Shown: one piece after another, positions 6,688-14,643 of the stretch
Layout of the letters: each line of letters starts with the position of its first letter
Position numbering within the stretch: position 1 is the first letter of the stretch
Position numbers and translations under genes: made by a program
NCBI GenBank assembly: GCA_020635725.1
Contig: JACJZF010000016.1
Location: 1 to 48,528 of the forward strand
DNA length: 48,528 nt
Source: Flavobacteriales bacterium
Lineage (GTDB): Bacteria > Bacteroidota > Bacteroidia > Flavobacteriales_F > PHOS-HE28
Direction of reading: 5' to 3'
The notes under the pieces: generated by a model
What the model was told of the DNA's origin: nothing
The model's database searches: none
The model's input: only the letters and a program-made list of their open reading frames with translations

Positions 6688-8580
6688 TCAGAACGACGCC
6701 GGCGGGCGATTGTCCTTCCACGCCAGCAGGTCATCCAAGGTGCGCACCGAAACGCTGTGGTAGTTGGGCCGCGCCTCCTTGTAGATGGACTGCGCCATCA
6801 CCTTGCCCTTCTCCGTCTCGACCATGGCGGTGTAGAGCGGCATCAGGAATTTCCGGCGACCCACGGTGGTGAGGAAACGATCCAGCGCGGTGAAGGCGGG
6901 ATCGTAATCGTTGCGGATCGCCTGCTCGAACCACGCGGCGAGCACTTCGGCATTGCCTGACTCGGTGAAGCCGAAGGCCTTGTCGAGCTCTGCCATGCGG
7001 GCATCATCGAGACCCTCGGGCAGATGGCGGAGGAAGTGCATCCACTGGAAGGTGACCCAATCCTTGGTGGCGAGCTCGCGGGCCGGAGTGCCCTCGTTCC
7101 AGCGCTTGATCTCAGCATCCACCTTCGCGAAGGCATCGCTCTGCGGCTCGATGGCCGATGCGGGCAAGCCGGGTTCATCCAGCCATTCCTGCAGATTCAA
7201 GGTGGTGCCGGTCGGCTTCAGCAGATGCTCGTCGAGATAGGCCACGAAGCGCTCGGTGCTCATGGTCTTGAAGGCGTTCGCATCGAAGTAGCCGCGCAGA
7301 AAAGCGTCGAAGCGCTCGCGCCCCACCTTCGACTCGAGCAGCTTCAGGAATGCGAAGCCCTTCTCGTAGGCGATGTCGGTCATGCCGTCATCGGGGTCGC
7401 GGCCCTCGAGGTGCAGGTGAAGGTGCGTATCATCGGCGTGGCCCTCGGCGGTGAGCTTGGCGATGGTGGCTTTCAGATCCTGGCGGCCGAGGAGCTGCAG
7501 CATGCGCGCGTATTCCTGTCCGTACACAGCTTCGCAGATGCGGTTCTCGAAGTACACGGTGAAGCCCTCGTTCAGCCAGAAGTCGTCCCAGGTCTCGTTG
7601 GTGACCAAGTTGCCGCTCCAGCTGTGCGCCAGCTCATGCGCCACCAAGGCCGTGAGCGAGCGGTCGCCGGCGAGGATGGTGGGCGTGGCGAAGGTGAGGC
7701 GCGGATTCTCCATGCCGCCGAAGGGGAAGCTGGGCGGCAGCACGATCACATCGTAGCGGCCCCACCGATAAGGTCCATAGAGCGACTCGGCGCTCTCGAG
7801 CATGCGCTCCATGTCGGCGAATTCCCATGCGGCTTTCTTGGCCACGCTCGGCTCGGCGTACACGCCGGTGCGGCTTCCGATGGGCTCGAAGCGCAGATCG
7901 CCCACGGCCAGCGCGATCAGATAAGCGGGGATCGGCTGCTCCATGCGGAAGCTGTAGCTGCCATCGGCACTGAGCGCGGTGGGGTTCTCGGCGCTCATCA
8001 CCGCCATGAGCCCTTGCGGCACTTTCACGCGTGCGGTGTAGGTGAGGCGGATGCCGGGGCTATCCTGAATGGGGATCCAGCTGCGCGTGAGGATGGCCTG
8101 CCCTTGCGTGAAGAGGAAGGGGTGCTCGCCACCGGCGGTCTGCCCCGGCGAGAGCCATTGCAGGGCCTTGGCATCCTGACCCGTGCGGTACACGATGCCG
8201 ACCTGTTTGGTACCGGTGGGGATGATGATGTCGAGCGCGCGGCCCAGGAAGGTGCTATCGCCCAACGCGAAGGCCGCCTCGTTGCCGCCATCGGTGAAGG
8301 CACGCTCGATCTCCAGCCCATCGGTATCGAAGACGATGTGCCCGGCGCCTTTGTCGTCGATGTCGTAGAGCGCGGTCCCCTGAAGCGCCCGGCCTTGCAG
8401 GTCGACGGTGATATCGAGATCGAGGTGCGTGATGCGGGCCTCCTCGGGGCGCGCGTAGCTGTGCGGGTCCATGGCGACGGGATCGGTAGGGAGCGCCTCC
8501 GAAGCGTGTTCTTCAGGAGCGCTGGAGCAGGCAGAGAGAGCCACGGCGATGCACGCGGCCGGATGAAAGAATCGATGCAT
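6688..8580 (-). CDS. M1-family metallopeptidase lipoprotein (leukotriene A4 hydrolase-like aminopeptidase)
   Basis: The protein is 630 aa. The signal ends in a lipobox with Cys18 (AVALSAC), so it is predicted to be a lipoprotein. An N-terminal beta-saddle domain (~45-235) is followed by the catalytic domain with GGMEN (288-292), which binds the substrate amino group, and the zinc site H315-E-L-A-H319 plus E338 in NEGF. The C-terminal helical domain (~470-610) resembles that of leukotriene A4 hydrolase-type aminopeptidases. The expected activity is removal of N-terminal residues from peptides in the periplasm or at the outer membrane. A TACATTTG box lies 13 nt upstream of the ATG. It stands alone, convergent to the serine hydrolase gene. 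Confidence 0.92.
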   Translation of the reverse strand: MHRFFHPAACIAVALSACSSAPEEHASEALPTDPVAMDPHSYARPEEARITHLDLDITVDLQGRALQGTALYDIDDKGAGHIVFDTDGLEIERAFTDGGNEAAFALGDSTFLGRALDIIIPTGTKQVGIVYRTGQDAKALQWLSPGQTAGGEHPFLFTQGQAILTRSWIPIQDSPGIRLTYTARVKVPQGLMAVMSAENPTALSADGSYSFRMEQPIPAYLIALAVGDLRFEPIGSRTGVYAEPSVAKKAAWEFADMERMLESAESLYGPYRWGRYDVIVLPPSFPFGGMENPRLTFATPTILAGDRSLTALVAHELAHSWSGNLVTNETWDDFWLNEGFTVYFENRICEAVYGQEYARMLQLLGRQDLKATIAKLTAEGHADDTHLHLHLEGRDPDDGMTDIAYEKGFAFLKLLESKVGRERFDAFLRGYFDANAFKTMSTERFVAYLDEHLLKPTGTTLNLQEWLDEPGLPASAIEPQSDAFAKVDAEIKRWNEGTPARELATKDWVTFQWMHFLRHLPEGLDDARMAELDKAFGFTESGNAEVLAAWFEQAIRNDYDPAFTALDRFLTTVGRRKFLMPLYTAMVETEKGKVMAQSIYKEARPNYHSVSVRTLDDLLAWKDNRPPASF

Positions 8581-8593
8581 GGTAAGTAGGCGC

Positions 8594-8601
8594 CAAATGT
8601 A
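8594..8601 (-). promoter_or_regulatory. -7 promoter box TACATTTG for the M1 peptidase gene
   Basis: Exact TAnnTTTG on the minus strand, 13 nt before the ATG at 8580. Confidence 0.55.
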
Positions 8602-8658
8602 GGTCCATGCCGATGCGGAGGCCAGCGAAGTGATGCGCAGTGGTACGCTCCGCTTTGC

Positions 8659-8666
8659 TACATTCG
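8659..8666 (+). promoter_or_regulatory. Possible -7 box TACATTCG upstream of tRNA-Pro
   Basis: TACATTCG matches the local TAnnTT(T/C)G pattern 64 nt before the tRNA-Pro gene. It would imply a 5' leader of about 60 nt. Confidence 0.3.
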
Positions 8667-8730
8667 CGCCCTCGAAAAGGCCTAACGCGACCTGTCAGAG
8701 CGATGCCTGACGAACGCGGGACAAGATTTT

Positions 8731-8807
8731 CGGGGTGTAGCGCAGCCCGGTAGCGCACTTGCATGGGGTGCAAGTGGTCGCTGGTTCGAATCCAGTCACC
8801 CCGACCA
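8731..8807 (+). tRNA. tRNA-Pro (anticodon GGG)
   Basis: Cloverleaf of 77 nt with encoded CCA. The acceptor CGGGGTG pairs with CACCCCG and has the C1-G72, A73 identity elements of bacterial tRNA-Pro. The anticodon arm is CTTGC-ATGGGGT-GCAAG, giving anticodon GGG, which reads CCC and CCU. The T arm is CTGGTTCGAATCCAG. Its 3' part is duplicated downstream. Confidence 0.95.
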
Positions 8808-8815
8808 GCAAAGAG

Positions 8816-8840
8816 GATCCCGCCGAATGGCGGGATCTTT
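8816..8840 (+). terminator. Terminator after tRNA-Pro
   Basis: The perfect 9-bp stem GATCCCGCC / GGCGGGATC has loop GAAT and is followed by TTTC. It has the same 16-base core as the tRNA-Arg terminator. Confidence 0.75.
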
Positions 8841-8891
8841 CGTTGGGGGCCGCGCGAGTGCGCTCGCAAGCGGCACCCCCAACGAACGATC
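8834..8891 (+). other. 58-nt hairpin in repeat copy 1
   Basis: The outer arms GATCTTTCGTTGGGG and CCCCAACGAACGATC pair with one mismatch. After a 2-nt bulge, GCCGC pairs with GCGGC, and GCGAG-TGCG-CTCGC forms the tip. It shares its first bases with the terminator's 3' arm, so the two cannot fully form together. The corresponding hairpin in copy 2 is at 9126-9183. Confidence 0.6.
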
Positions 8892-8985
8892 AGGGAGCGA
8901 AGCGACCGGGATCCTTTGTGCTGAGCCCACCCCCTTTGGAAAGACCGACCGGAGGGAGGTCAATCCAGTCACCCCGACTTTAGCA

Positions 8986-9019
8986 CAGAAGGCCACCGTC
9001 TCGGTGGCCTTCTGCTTTC
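8986..9019 (+). terminator. Hairpin between the two repeats
   Basis: The perfect 13-bp stem CAGAAGGCCACCG / CGGTGGCCTTCTG has loop TCT and is followed by CTTTCCC. It follows an isolated copy of the tRNA 3' end (8962-8978) as a terminator would, although no intact tRNA precedes it. Confidence 0.6.
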
Positions 9020-9040
9020 CCATTCCAGCCGCAGATCCCG

Positions 9041-9099
9041 TAGCGTATCCCGCGCGGCGCGCGGGATGGTCGCTGGTTCGAATCCAGTCACCCCGACCA
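9041..9099 (+). pseudogene. tRNA-Pro-like remnant with altered anticodon arm
   Basis: The 3' half (9067-9099) is identical to tRNA-Pro positions 8775-8807, including CCA. Before it, TAGCG matches the end of the D arm, and the anticodon arm is replaced by a different perfect inverted repeat, TCCCGCG-CGGCG-CGCGGGA (9048-9066). The acceptor 5' strand and most of the D arm are missing, so it should not fold as a functional tRNA. Confidence 0.6.
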
Positions 9100-9256
9100 G
9101 CAAAGAGGATCCCGCCGAATGGCGGGATCTTTCGTTGGGAGCCGCGCGAGTGCGCTCGCAAGCGGCATTCCCAACGAAAGATCAGGGAGCGAATCGACCG
9201 GGATCCTTGGTGCTGAGCCCACCCCCTTTGGAGGGAGGTCAATCCAGTTACGCCGA
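9067..9256 (+). repeat. Structured repeat copy 2
   Basis: Second copy of the 8775-8977 unit. The hairpin at 9126-9183 is stronger here: 15 perfect base pairs, GATCTTTCGTTGGGA with TCCCAACGAAAGATC, followed by the same bulge, GCCGC/GCGGC pairing and GCGAG-TGCG-CTCGC tip. The right end, AATCCAGTTACGCCGA, is a degenerate tRNA 3' end. From here to 9404 no gene is visible. Confidence 0.85.
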
Positions 9257-9404
9257 TTGAACGAGAGGGAATGGAGACGGCTTTTGCTGGGATGCGTTGT
9301 GCGACACTGGTGAACAAACCGTCGGCGCCATGTGTCCTGTAGGCCAAGTTTGACCACCGGCACCATGCACTGACCAACGGGTCATGCGGGGTGGTCCAGC
9401 GGTC

Positions 9405-9412
9405 TAGTTTTG
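9405..9412 (+). promoter_or_regulatory. -7 promoter box TAGTTTTG
   Basis: Exact TAnnTTTG ending 14 nt before the ATG at 9427 of the TonB receptor gene. This supports starting at 9427 rather than at the in-frame ATG at 9391, which lies upstream of the box. Confidence 0.55.
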
Positions 9413-9426
9413 CCGCCCGAAACACG

Positions 9427-11841
9427 ATGCGACCCTTCTTCCGCCCACTCCTGCTGCTGCTCTCCCTCCTGCTCACCGGTGCCTTGGCCGCGCAGAAGAA
9501 CTTCACGGTGAGCGGGTATGTGAAGGACGCCAGCACCGGCGAGGCCCTCATCGGCGCCAATGTGTACGTGAAGGAGACCATGCGCGGCGGGGCCACCAAC
9601 ACCTACGGCTACTTCGTGCTGAATGTCCCGGCGGGCACGCACACTATCGCCATGAGCTTCATCGGCTACGAGGATTTCAGTCAGGCCGTGGAAGTGAGCG
9701 CCGATGTGAAGCTGAACATCGCGGCGAAGCCCATCGCCATTCAGGTGAAGGAATTCGAGGTGGTGGGCGAGCGCGGCCAGCCGAACACCGAAGGGACCCA
9801 GATGGGCACGGTGGAACTGGATGTGCAGCGCCTGAACACGCTGCCGGCCCTGCTGGGCGAGGTGGATATCCTGAAGACCATCCAGTTCCTTCCCGGCGTG
9901 CAGAGCAACGGCGAGGGCAACAGCGGCTTCTACGTGCGCGGCGGCGGTCCGGACCAGAACCTGATCCTGCTGGACAACGCCACGGTGTACAACGCGAGCC
10001 ACCTCTTCGGCTTCTTCAGCGTGTTCAACGCCGACGCGGTGAAGAACATCGAACTGATCAAAGGCGGCATGCCCGCGAACTACGGCGGGCGCATCTCCTC
10101 GGTGCTGGACATCAATATGAAGGAGGGCAACGACAAGGAGTTCCACGGACAGGGCGGCATCGGCCTGATCAGCTCGCGCCTCACGCTCGAGGGCCCCATC
10201 GTGAAGGACAAGGGCAGCTTCATCGTGAGCGGGCGCCGTACCTACATCGACATCCTCACCAAGCCCTTCATCAGCGACACCGCGGCCTTCTCCGGCTCGG
10301 GCTACTACTTCTACGACCTCAATGCCAAGGCCAATTACCGCTTAGGCGAGAAGGACCAGGTCTTCCTCAGCGGGTACTTCGGACGCGACGTCTTCACCTT
10401 CAGCGGCACCAGCCAAGGCGACCCGAAGTTCCGCATCCCCTGGGGCAACACCACGGTGAGCGCGCGCTGGAACCACGTCTTCGGGCCGAAGCTCTTCCTG
10501 AACACCACGGCCACTTTCAGCGACTACTCCTTCGCCTTCCGTGGCGATCAGGACCAGTTCAGCTTCCGGCTCTTCAGCGGCATCAAGGACTATGGCCTGA
10601 AGGTGGACCTGGCGCACTACCCCGATGCACGGCACCGGCTGAAGTACGGCGCGCAATACATCTACCATATCTACACCACCAGCACGGTGGAGGTGAGCAG
10701 CGGCGACACCGAGTTCGACATCGCGCAGCCGCCGAAGCTGCATGCCCACGAGAGCGCCGTGTACGCGCTCGATGAATTCGACATCACCGATGACCTCCGC
10801 ATCAATGCCGGCCTGCGCCTGAGCCGCTTCGACCATGTGGGGCCCTACACCGATTTCATCCTCGACGACCGCGAGCGGGCCGTGGACGCGGACACCATCG
10901 CACCGGGCAAGGTGATCAAGACGTACATGGGCCTGGAGCCACGCCTGAGCCTGCGCTACCGCATCGATGGGAACAGCAGCGTGAAGGCCAGCTTCAACCG
11001 CGCACAGCAGTACGTGCACCTGGCCAGCTTCAGCTCCATTGCCCTGCCCACCGATGTGTGGATCCCCAGCGGCACGCGCGTGAAGCCGCAGATCGGCACC
11101 CAATACGCGGTAGGCTATTTCCGCGACCTGTTCGAGGACGTCGTTGAGGCCAGCGTGGAGCTGTACTACAAGGACATGCAGAACCTGATCGAGTACCGCG
11201 AGGGCGCCGAGCCGCAGCGCAACGGCAACACCAACTACGACACCCAGCTGGTCTTCGGCGACGGGTACAGCTATGGCGCGGAGCTCTTCGTGAAGAAGCG
11301 CACCGGCCGCTTCAATGGCTGGCTCGGCTACACCTGGAGCCGCACCATGAGGCAGTTCGACGCGATCAATGGCGGCGAGGAATTCCCCAGTCGCTGGGAC
11401 CGGCGCCACGACCTGAGCGTGGTGGTCGCCTACACGCTGAACAAACGGTGGGAACTGGGCGGCACCTTCGTGTACGCCACGGGCCAGGCCGTTACCGTGC
11501 CCGTGAACCGCTACTGGATCGAAGGGCGCCTGGTGAGCGAGTACACCGAGCGCAACGGCTACCGCATGGCCCCCTACCACCGCGTGGACCTGAGCGCCAC
11601 GCTCAACGGCCGCAAGACCAAGCAGCGCCGAGACCCGGAGACCGGAGAGGTGACCGAAGTGCCGCGGAAGTTCACCAGCAGCTGGACCTTCGGCGTGTAC
11701 AATGCCTACAACCGCCGCAACCCCTACTTCATCTACTTCGCTCCTGAGGGCAACCCCTCGGATGGAGATTTCCAAGTGAAGGCCAAGCAGGTCTCGCTCT
11801 TCTCGATCCTTCCATCGGTCACCTGGAATTTCAAGTTCTGA
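9427..11841 (+). CDS. TonB-dependent outer-membrane receptor with carboxypeptidase-like regulatory domain
   Basis: The protein is 804 aa. A signal peptide (MRPFFRPLLLLLSLLLTGAL, cleavage near AAQ) is followed by a CarboxypepD_reg-like beta domain (~25-105: GYVKDASTGEALIGANVYV to GYFVLNVPAGTHTI). A plug domain (~145-250) has FLPGVQSNGEGNSGFYVRGG, DQNLILLDN and a GGMPANYGGRISSVLDI block. A long C-terminal beta barrel full of aromatic-edged strands ends in WNFKF, with the usual terminal Phe. It probably imports a large substrate across the outer membrane using TonB energy; the substrate is unknown. Its stop overlaps the start of a DUF4249 gene (TGATG), the standard partner of such receptors in Bacteroidota. 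Confidence 0.92.
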   Translation: MRPFFRPLLLLLSLLLTGALAAQKNFTVSGYVKDASTGEALIGANVYVKETMRGGATNTYGYFVLNVPAGTHTIAMSFIGYEDFSQAVEVSADVKLNIAAKPIAIQVKEFEVVGERGQPNTEGTQMGTVELDVQRLNTLPALLGEVDILKTIQFLPGVQSNGEGNSGFYVRGGGPDQNLILLDNATVYNASHLFGFFSVFNADAVKNIELIKGGMPANYGGRISSVLDINMKEGNDKEFHGQGGIGLISSRLTLEGPIVKDKGSFIVSGRRTYIDILTKPFISDTAAFSGSGYYFYDLNAKANYRLGEKDQVFLSGYFGRDVFTFSGTSQGDPKFRIPWGNTTVSARWNHVFGPKLFLNTTATFSDYSFAFRGDQDQFSFRLFSGIKDYGLKVDLAHYPDARHRLKYGAQYIYHIYTTSTVEVSSGDTEFDIAQPPKLHAHESAVYALDEFDITDDLRINAGLRLSRFDHVGPYTDFILDDRERAVDADTIAPGKVIKTYMGLEPRLSLRYRIDGNSSVKASFNRAQQYVHLASFSSIALPTDVWIPSGTRVKPQIGTQYAVGYFRDLFEDVVEASVELYYKDMQNLIEYREGAEPQRNGNTNYDTQLVFGDGYSYGAELFVKKRTGRFNGWLGYTWSRTMRQFDAINGGEEFPSRWDRRHDLSVVVAYTLNKRWELGGTFVYATGQAVTVPVNRYWIEGRLVSEYTERNGYRMAPYHRVDLSATLNGRKTKQRRDPETGEVTEVPRKFTSSWTFGVYNAYNRRNPYFIYFAPEGNPSDGDFQVKAKQVSLFSILPSVTWNFKF

Positions 11842-12803
11842 TGAAGCACGCCGCACGCCTCCTCCCCTTCGCCCTGCTGCTCGCCGCCTGCGAGAAGGAG
11901 ATCACCGTGGACCTGCCGGAGACGGAGCCCAAAGTGGTCGTTGAAGGAACCATCGAGACCGGCCAGCCGCCGATCGTGATCCTCACGCGCACACAGAGCT
12001 ACTTCGCGCCGACCAGCGTCTCCTCGATCGCTTCGATCTTCATTCAGGACGCGCTGGTGACCGTGGATGATGGCAGCACCGTGCATGTGCTCGACCGCAT
12101 CTGCAGCGACCAGATCCCCGATTCGCTGATCGATGAGGCCGCCGCTGCCACCGGCATCGATGCCGCGCTCCTCGCCCAGGCCAGCATCTGCGTATGGACC
12201 AAACTGGACAACAGCCTGCTCGGAGAGGAAGGCCGCACCTATCGCCTGCGCGTGGAGGCCGATGGCAAGGTGCTCACCAGTGCCACGAAGCTGCCCTTCG
12301 GCGTGGCGCTGGACAGCACCTGGTTCAAGCTGGCGGAGCAAAGGCCCAATGACGACAGCCTGGGCTTCATCTGGGCGCATCTGAATGACCCGGATACGGC
12401 TGGCAACGCCTACCGATGGTACGCGCGCCGCATCAACCTGGGCACCGATGGCGAGGCGAAGGACAGCCGCTTCATCGCGCCGATCTTCTCGGCCTTCGAG
12501 GACCGCTACGTCAACGGCCTCAGCTTCGACTTCAATTACAACCGCGGCCAGGAGCCCTACAGCGATGCCGAGGACGATAACAACGCGGAGAGCGGCTACT
12601 TCAAGCGCGGCGACACCGTGGTGGTGAAGTTCGCGAGCATCGGCCTGCCGGAATACCAGTTCTACAACACGGCCTATAACAACATCACCTCGCAGGGCGA
12701 TGTGTTCAGCACGCCATCCAACGCGCAGGGCAATATCCAAGGCGGGCTGGGCGTGTGGGCCGGCTTCGGCGTGCGCTTCGATACGGTGATCTGCGTGCCG
12801 TGA
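11841..12803 (+). CDS. DUF4249 domain lipoprotein
   Basis: The protein is 320 aa. A lipoprotein signal ends at Cys17 (LLLAAC), followed by EKEITVDLPETEPKVVVEG, the hallmark start of DUF4249 proteins. The rest is predicted beta-rich, with KVVVEGTIETGQPPIVILTRTQSYF and a late FASIGLPEYQFYNTAYNN segment. DUF4249 proteins are encoded next to TonB-dependent receptors in Bacteroidota and are thought to be surface lipoproteins aiding the receptor, though their biochemical role is not established. Its ATG overlaps the receptor stop, implying translational coupling. A small hairpin (GTGAC/GTCAC, 12800-12813) overlaps the stop codon. Confidence 0.85.
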   Translation: MKHAARLLPFALLLAACEKEITVDLPETEPKVVVEGTIETGQPPIVILTRTQSYFAPTSVSSIASIFIQDALVTVDDGSTVHVLDRICSDQIPDSLIDEAAAATGIDAALLAQASICVWTKLDNSLLGEEGRTYRLRVEADGKVLTSATKLPFGVALDSTWFKLAEQRPNDDSLGFIWAHLNDPDTAGNAYRWYARRINLGTDGEAKDSRFIAPIFSAFEDRYVNGLSFDFNYNRGQEPYSDAEDDNNAESGYFKRGDTVVVKFASIGLPEYQFYNTAYNNITSQGDVFSTPSNAQGNIQGGLGVWAGFGVRFDTVICVP

Positions 12804-12834
12804 CGGAGGTCACCCGAAGGGTTGGTGCCACGGT

Positions 12835-12842
12835 TAGATTTG
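12835..12842 (+). promoter_or_regulatory. -7 promoter box TAGATTTG for trxB
   Basis: Exact TAnnTTTG, 13 nt before the ATG at 12856. Confidence 0.55.
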
Positions 12843-12855
12843 CGCCCCCAACGCC

Positions 12856-13803
12856 ATGAGCAATACACCCGAGCACGTCCAGTGCCTCATCATCGGATCC
12901 GGCCCTGCCGGTTATTCCGCCGCCATCTACGCCGCACGCGCCGACCTGAAGCCGGTGATGTACGAAGGCCCTTTGCCCGGCGGACAGCTCACGCAGACTA
13001 CCGAGGTGGAGAACTATCCCGGTTACCCCGATGGGCGCACCGGTCCGGAGATGATGGAGGACCTGAAGAAGCAGGCGCTCCGTTTCAAGACCGATGTGCG
13101 CCACGGCTGGATCACCAAGGTTGATTTCACCGGACCCGTGCATAAGGTGTGGGTGGATGAGCGGACGGAGATCCATGCGGACACAGTGATCATCAGCACC
13201 GGCGCGAACGCGAAATGGCTCGGGCTGCCTAATGAGTTACGGCTCCGCGACATGGGCGGCGGCGTGACGGCCTGCGCCGTATGCGACGGTTTCTTCTACC
13301 GCGGTCAGTCCGTGGCGCTCGTGGGTGCCGGCGACAGCGCGTGCGAAGAGGCCACCTACCTCGCCAAGCTGTGCCCACAGGTGCACATGCTCGTGCGCAA
13401 GGACCACTTCAAGGCCAGCAAGGCCATGGTGCATCGCGTGGAGAACACGCCGAACATCACGGTGCACTTCAATACCGAGGTGAAGGATGTGCTCGGCCAG
13501 GACAAGGTCGAGGGCCTCACGGTGGTGAACAATGCCACCGGCGCCGAATCGAAGCTCGATGTCACCGGACTCTTCCTCGCCATCGGCCATGAGCCCGCCA
13601 CGGCCATCTTCAAGGGCTGGCTCGATCTGGATGAGCAGGGCTACGTGAAGCACCAGCCGGACAGCACGCGCACCAACGTGCCGGGCGTGTTCGTAGCCGG
13701 TGATGCGGCCGACAAGGTGTACCGCCAGGCTATCACCAGCGCGGGCACAGGCTGCATGGCAGCGTTGGATGCCGAGCGTTACCTCGCGGCGCGCGGGCAC
13801 TGA
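12856..13803 (+). CDS. trxB: Thioredoxin-disulfide reductase
   Basis: The protein is 315 aa, the usual length. It has the FAD-binding GSGPAG (14-19), PGGQL and ENYPG, the redox-active CAVC (140-143) in TACAVCDGFFYRGQ, the NADPH-binding GAGDSACEEA (157-166) and a C-terminal FAD block GVFVAGD. It reduces thioredoxin with NADPH in the cytoplasm. The usual NADPH-phosphate motif HRR is VRK here, a conservative change. It has its own -7 box and no co-transcribed thioredoxin in this window. It is convergent with the next gene, 7 bp apart. Confidence 0.95.
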   Translation: MSNTPEHVQCLIIGSGPAGYSAAIYAARADLKPVMYEGPLPGGQLTQTTEVENYPGYPDGRTGPEMMEDLKKQALRFKTDVRHGWITKVDFTGPVHKVWVDERTEIHADTVIISTGANAKWLGLPNELRLRDMGGGVTACAVCDGFFYRGQSVALVGAGDSACEEATYLAKLCPQVHMLVRKDHFKASKAMVHRVENTPNITVHFNTEVKDVLGQDKVEGLTVVNNATGAESKLDVTGLFLAIGHEPATAIFKGWLDLDEQGYVKHQPDSTRTNVPGVFVAGDAADKVYRQAITSAGTGCMAALDAERYLAARGH

Positions 13804-13810
13804 GCAGCCG

Positions 13811-14536
13811 CTATTCCGCGGCGTCCACCACGCGATAGCGCAGCAGCACGTCGCTCTTGGCGGCATCGGCCCGCGCATTCCGGGCATCGCGCAAGGGCTC
13901 CAGCGCGGACCACTCGCGATCGCGTTCGGTGGGTGCTTGCGGCAGCCGGTTCAGGTCGTAGGCCAGCCAGGTGTGCTCTTCGATGTGGAAGCTGATGACA
14001 CGCTGCATGGAGCGGCTGTTCAGGTCGGCGAGGGCCGTGACGATGAGCGTATCCTGCGACTCCCGGAACCGGCTGCGGTCGATGGTGGCGTAGGCGTTGT
14101 CCTTGGGCCCGGCATAAAGGCTCAGGCGGATCTGGTCCGGTTCGCGGGAGCGCTCGGTGATCCGCTGCAACGGCACGTGCACTTCTATCTCCAAGGCTAG
14201 ACGCCTCCCGTCGATTCGCGGTGGCCGGGGGATGGAGAGCATGCTGAGCCCGGCCACGCCGAAGACAGCGACCTGACCGAGCAGCACCGATACGCCCAGC
14301 GCCTTCCAGAGATGCGCCCATTCCGTGGCGTGCACGAGCTTGGAGCCCAACAGGCCCAGCAGTGCGCCTGCAATGAAACCCGCTGGGATGAAGATGAAGG
14401 CGATGGCCATGCCACGCGCACCTTCGAAGTCGCTCACGCCATGCAGCTTGGTCATGCGATCCGCTACCGGTGCGGTGACCACCGCTGTGATCACTGCGGT
14501 CAACAGCGCTACGACAAGGGCGATCTTCCAGGACAT
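13811..14536 (-). CDS. Hypothetical membrane protein, three N-terminal helices
   Basis: The protein is 241 aa and not recognised. Three hydrophobic helices occupy about residues 5-25, 43-65 and 77-98, the second within FIFIPAGFIAGALLGLLGSK. A soluble Arg-rich domain (~105-241) follows, with predicted mixed beta content and segments such as ALEIEVHVPLQ and EEHTWLAYDLNRLP. The ATG at 14536 is the first codon of the hydrophobic segment. Another long frame overlapping it (to 14606) is the shadow. The gene points toward trxB, 7 bp away, and away from the hydrolase gene at 14644. Nothing nearby suggests a pathway. Confidence 0.65.
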   Translation of the reverse strand: MSWKIALVVALLTAVITAVVTAPVADRMTKLHGVSDFEGARGMAIAFIFIPAGFIAGALLGLLGSKLVHATEWAHLWKALGVSVLLGQVAVFGVAGLSMLSIPRPPRIDGRRLALEIEVHVPLQRITERSREPDQIRLSLYAGPKDNAYATIDRSRFRESQDTLIVTALADLNSRSMQRVISFHIEEHTWLAYDLNRLPQAPTERDREWSALEPLRDARNARADAAKSDVLLRYRVVDAAE

Positions 14537-14643
14537 GGTCTCGAGCGTCAGGTTCCTTGGAATGCGAAGATGATCGTCCGGCGCTTATGCACGGGTTACC
14601 GAACACCCTCGCGAATCATGGTCTCGCGCATCTTTGCTTGTCC

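Larger units (their letters stand above)
8775..8977 (+). repeat. Structured repeat copy 1, starting within the 3' end of tRNA-Pro
   Basis: This ~203-bp unit recurs at 9067-9256. It starts at TGGTCGCTGGTTCG inside tRNA-Pro, runs through the tRNA 3' end and terminator, contains a 58-nt hairpin (8834-8891), and ends in AATCCAGTCACCCCGA, another copy of the tRNA T-arm/acceptor 3' strand. Copy 2 differs by scattered substitutions and a 12-bp deletion (AAGACCGACCGG region, between GGA direct repeats). There is no credible protein: reading frames through it are open on the minus strand only because it is GC-rich. Confidence 0.85.

Noticed and set aside
7024..8589. 521-codon plus-strand open frame opposite the M1 peptidase
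   Set aside because: It is a GC-driven shadow: the minus strand carries HELAH, GGMEN, a lipobox and a promoter box, while the plus frame has no recognisable motif and a composition typical of antisense reading (His/Ala/Gly/Val-rich).
8513..9602. Minus-strand frames through tRNA-Pro and the repeats (RGDWIRTSDH-type peptide)
   Set aside because: They are antisense translations of tRNA and repeat sequence, a known source of false proteins. The repeated peptide merely mirrors the repeated DNA.
14629..14636. Strong promoter box CATCTTTG
   Set aside because: It is kept only as a variant in gene notes: the first base deviates from TAnnTTTG, and the motif is too short to be listed alone with confidence.
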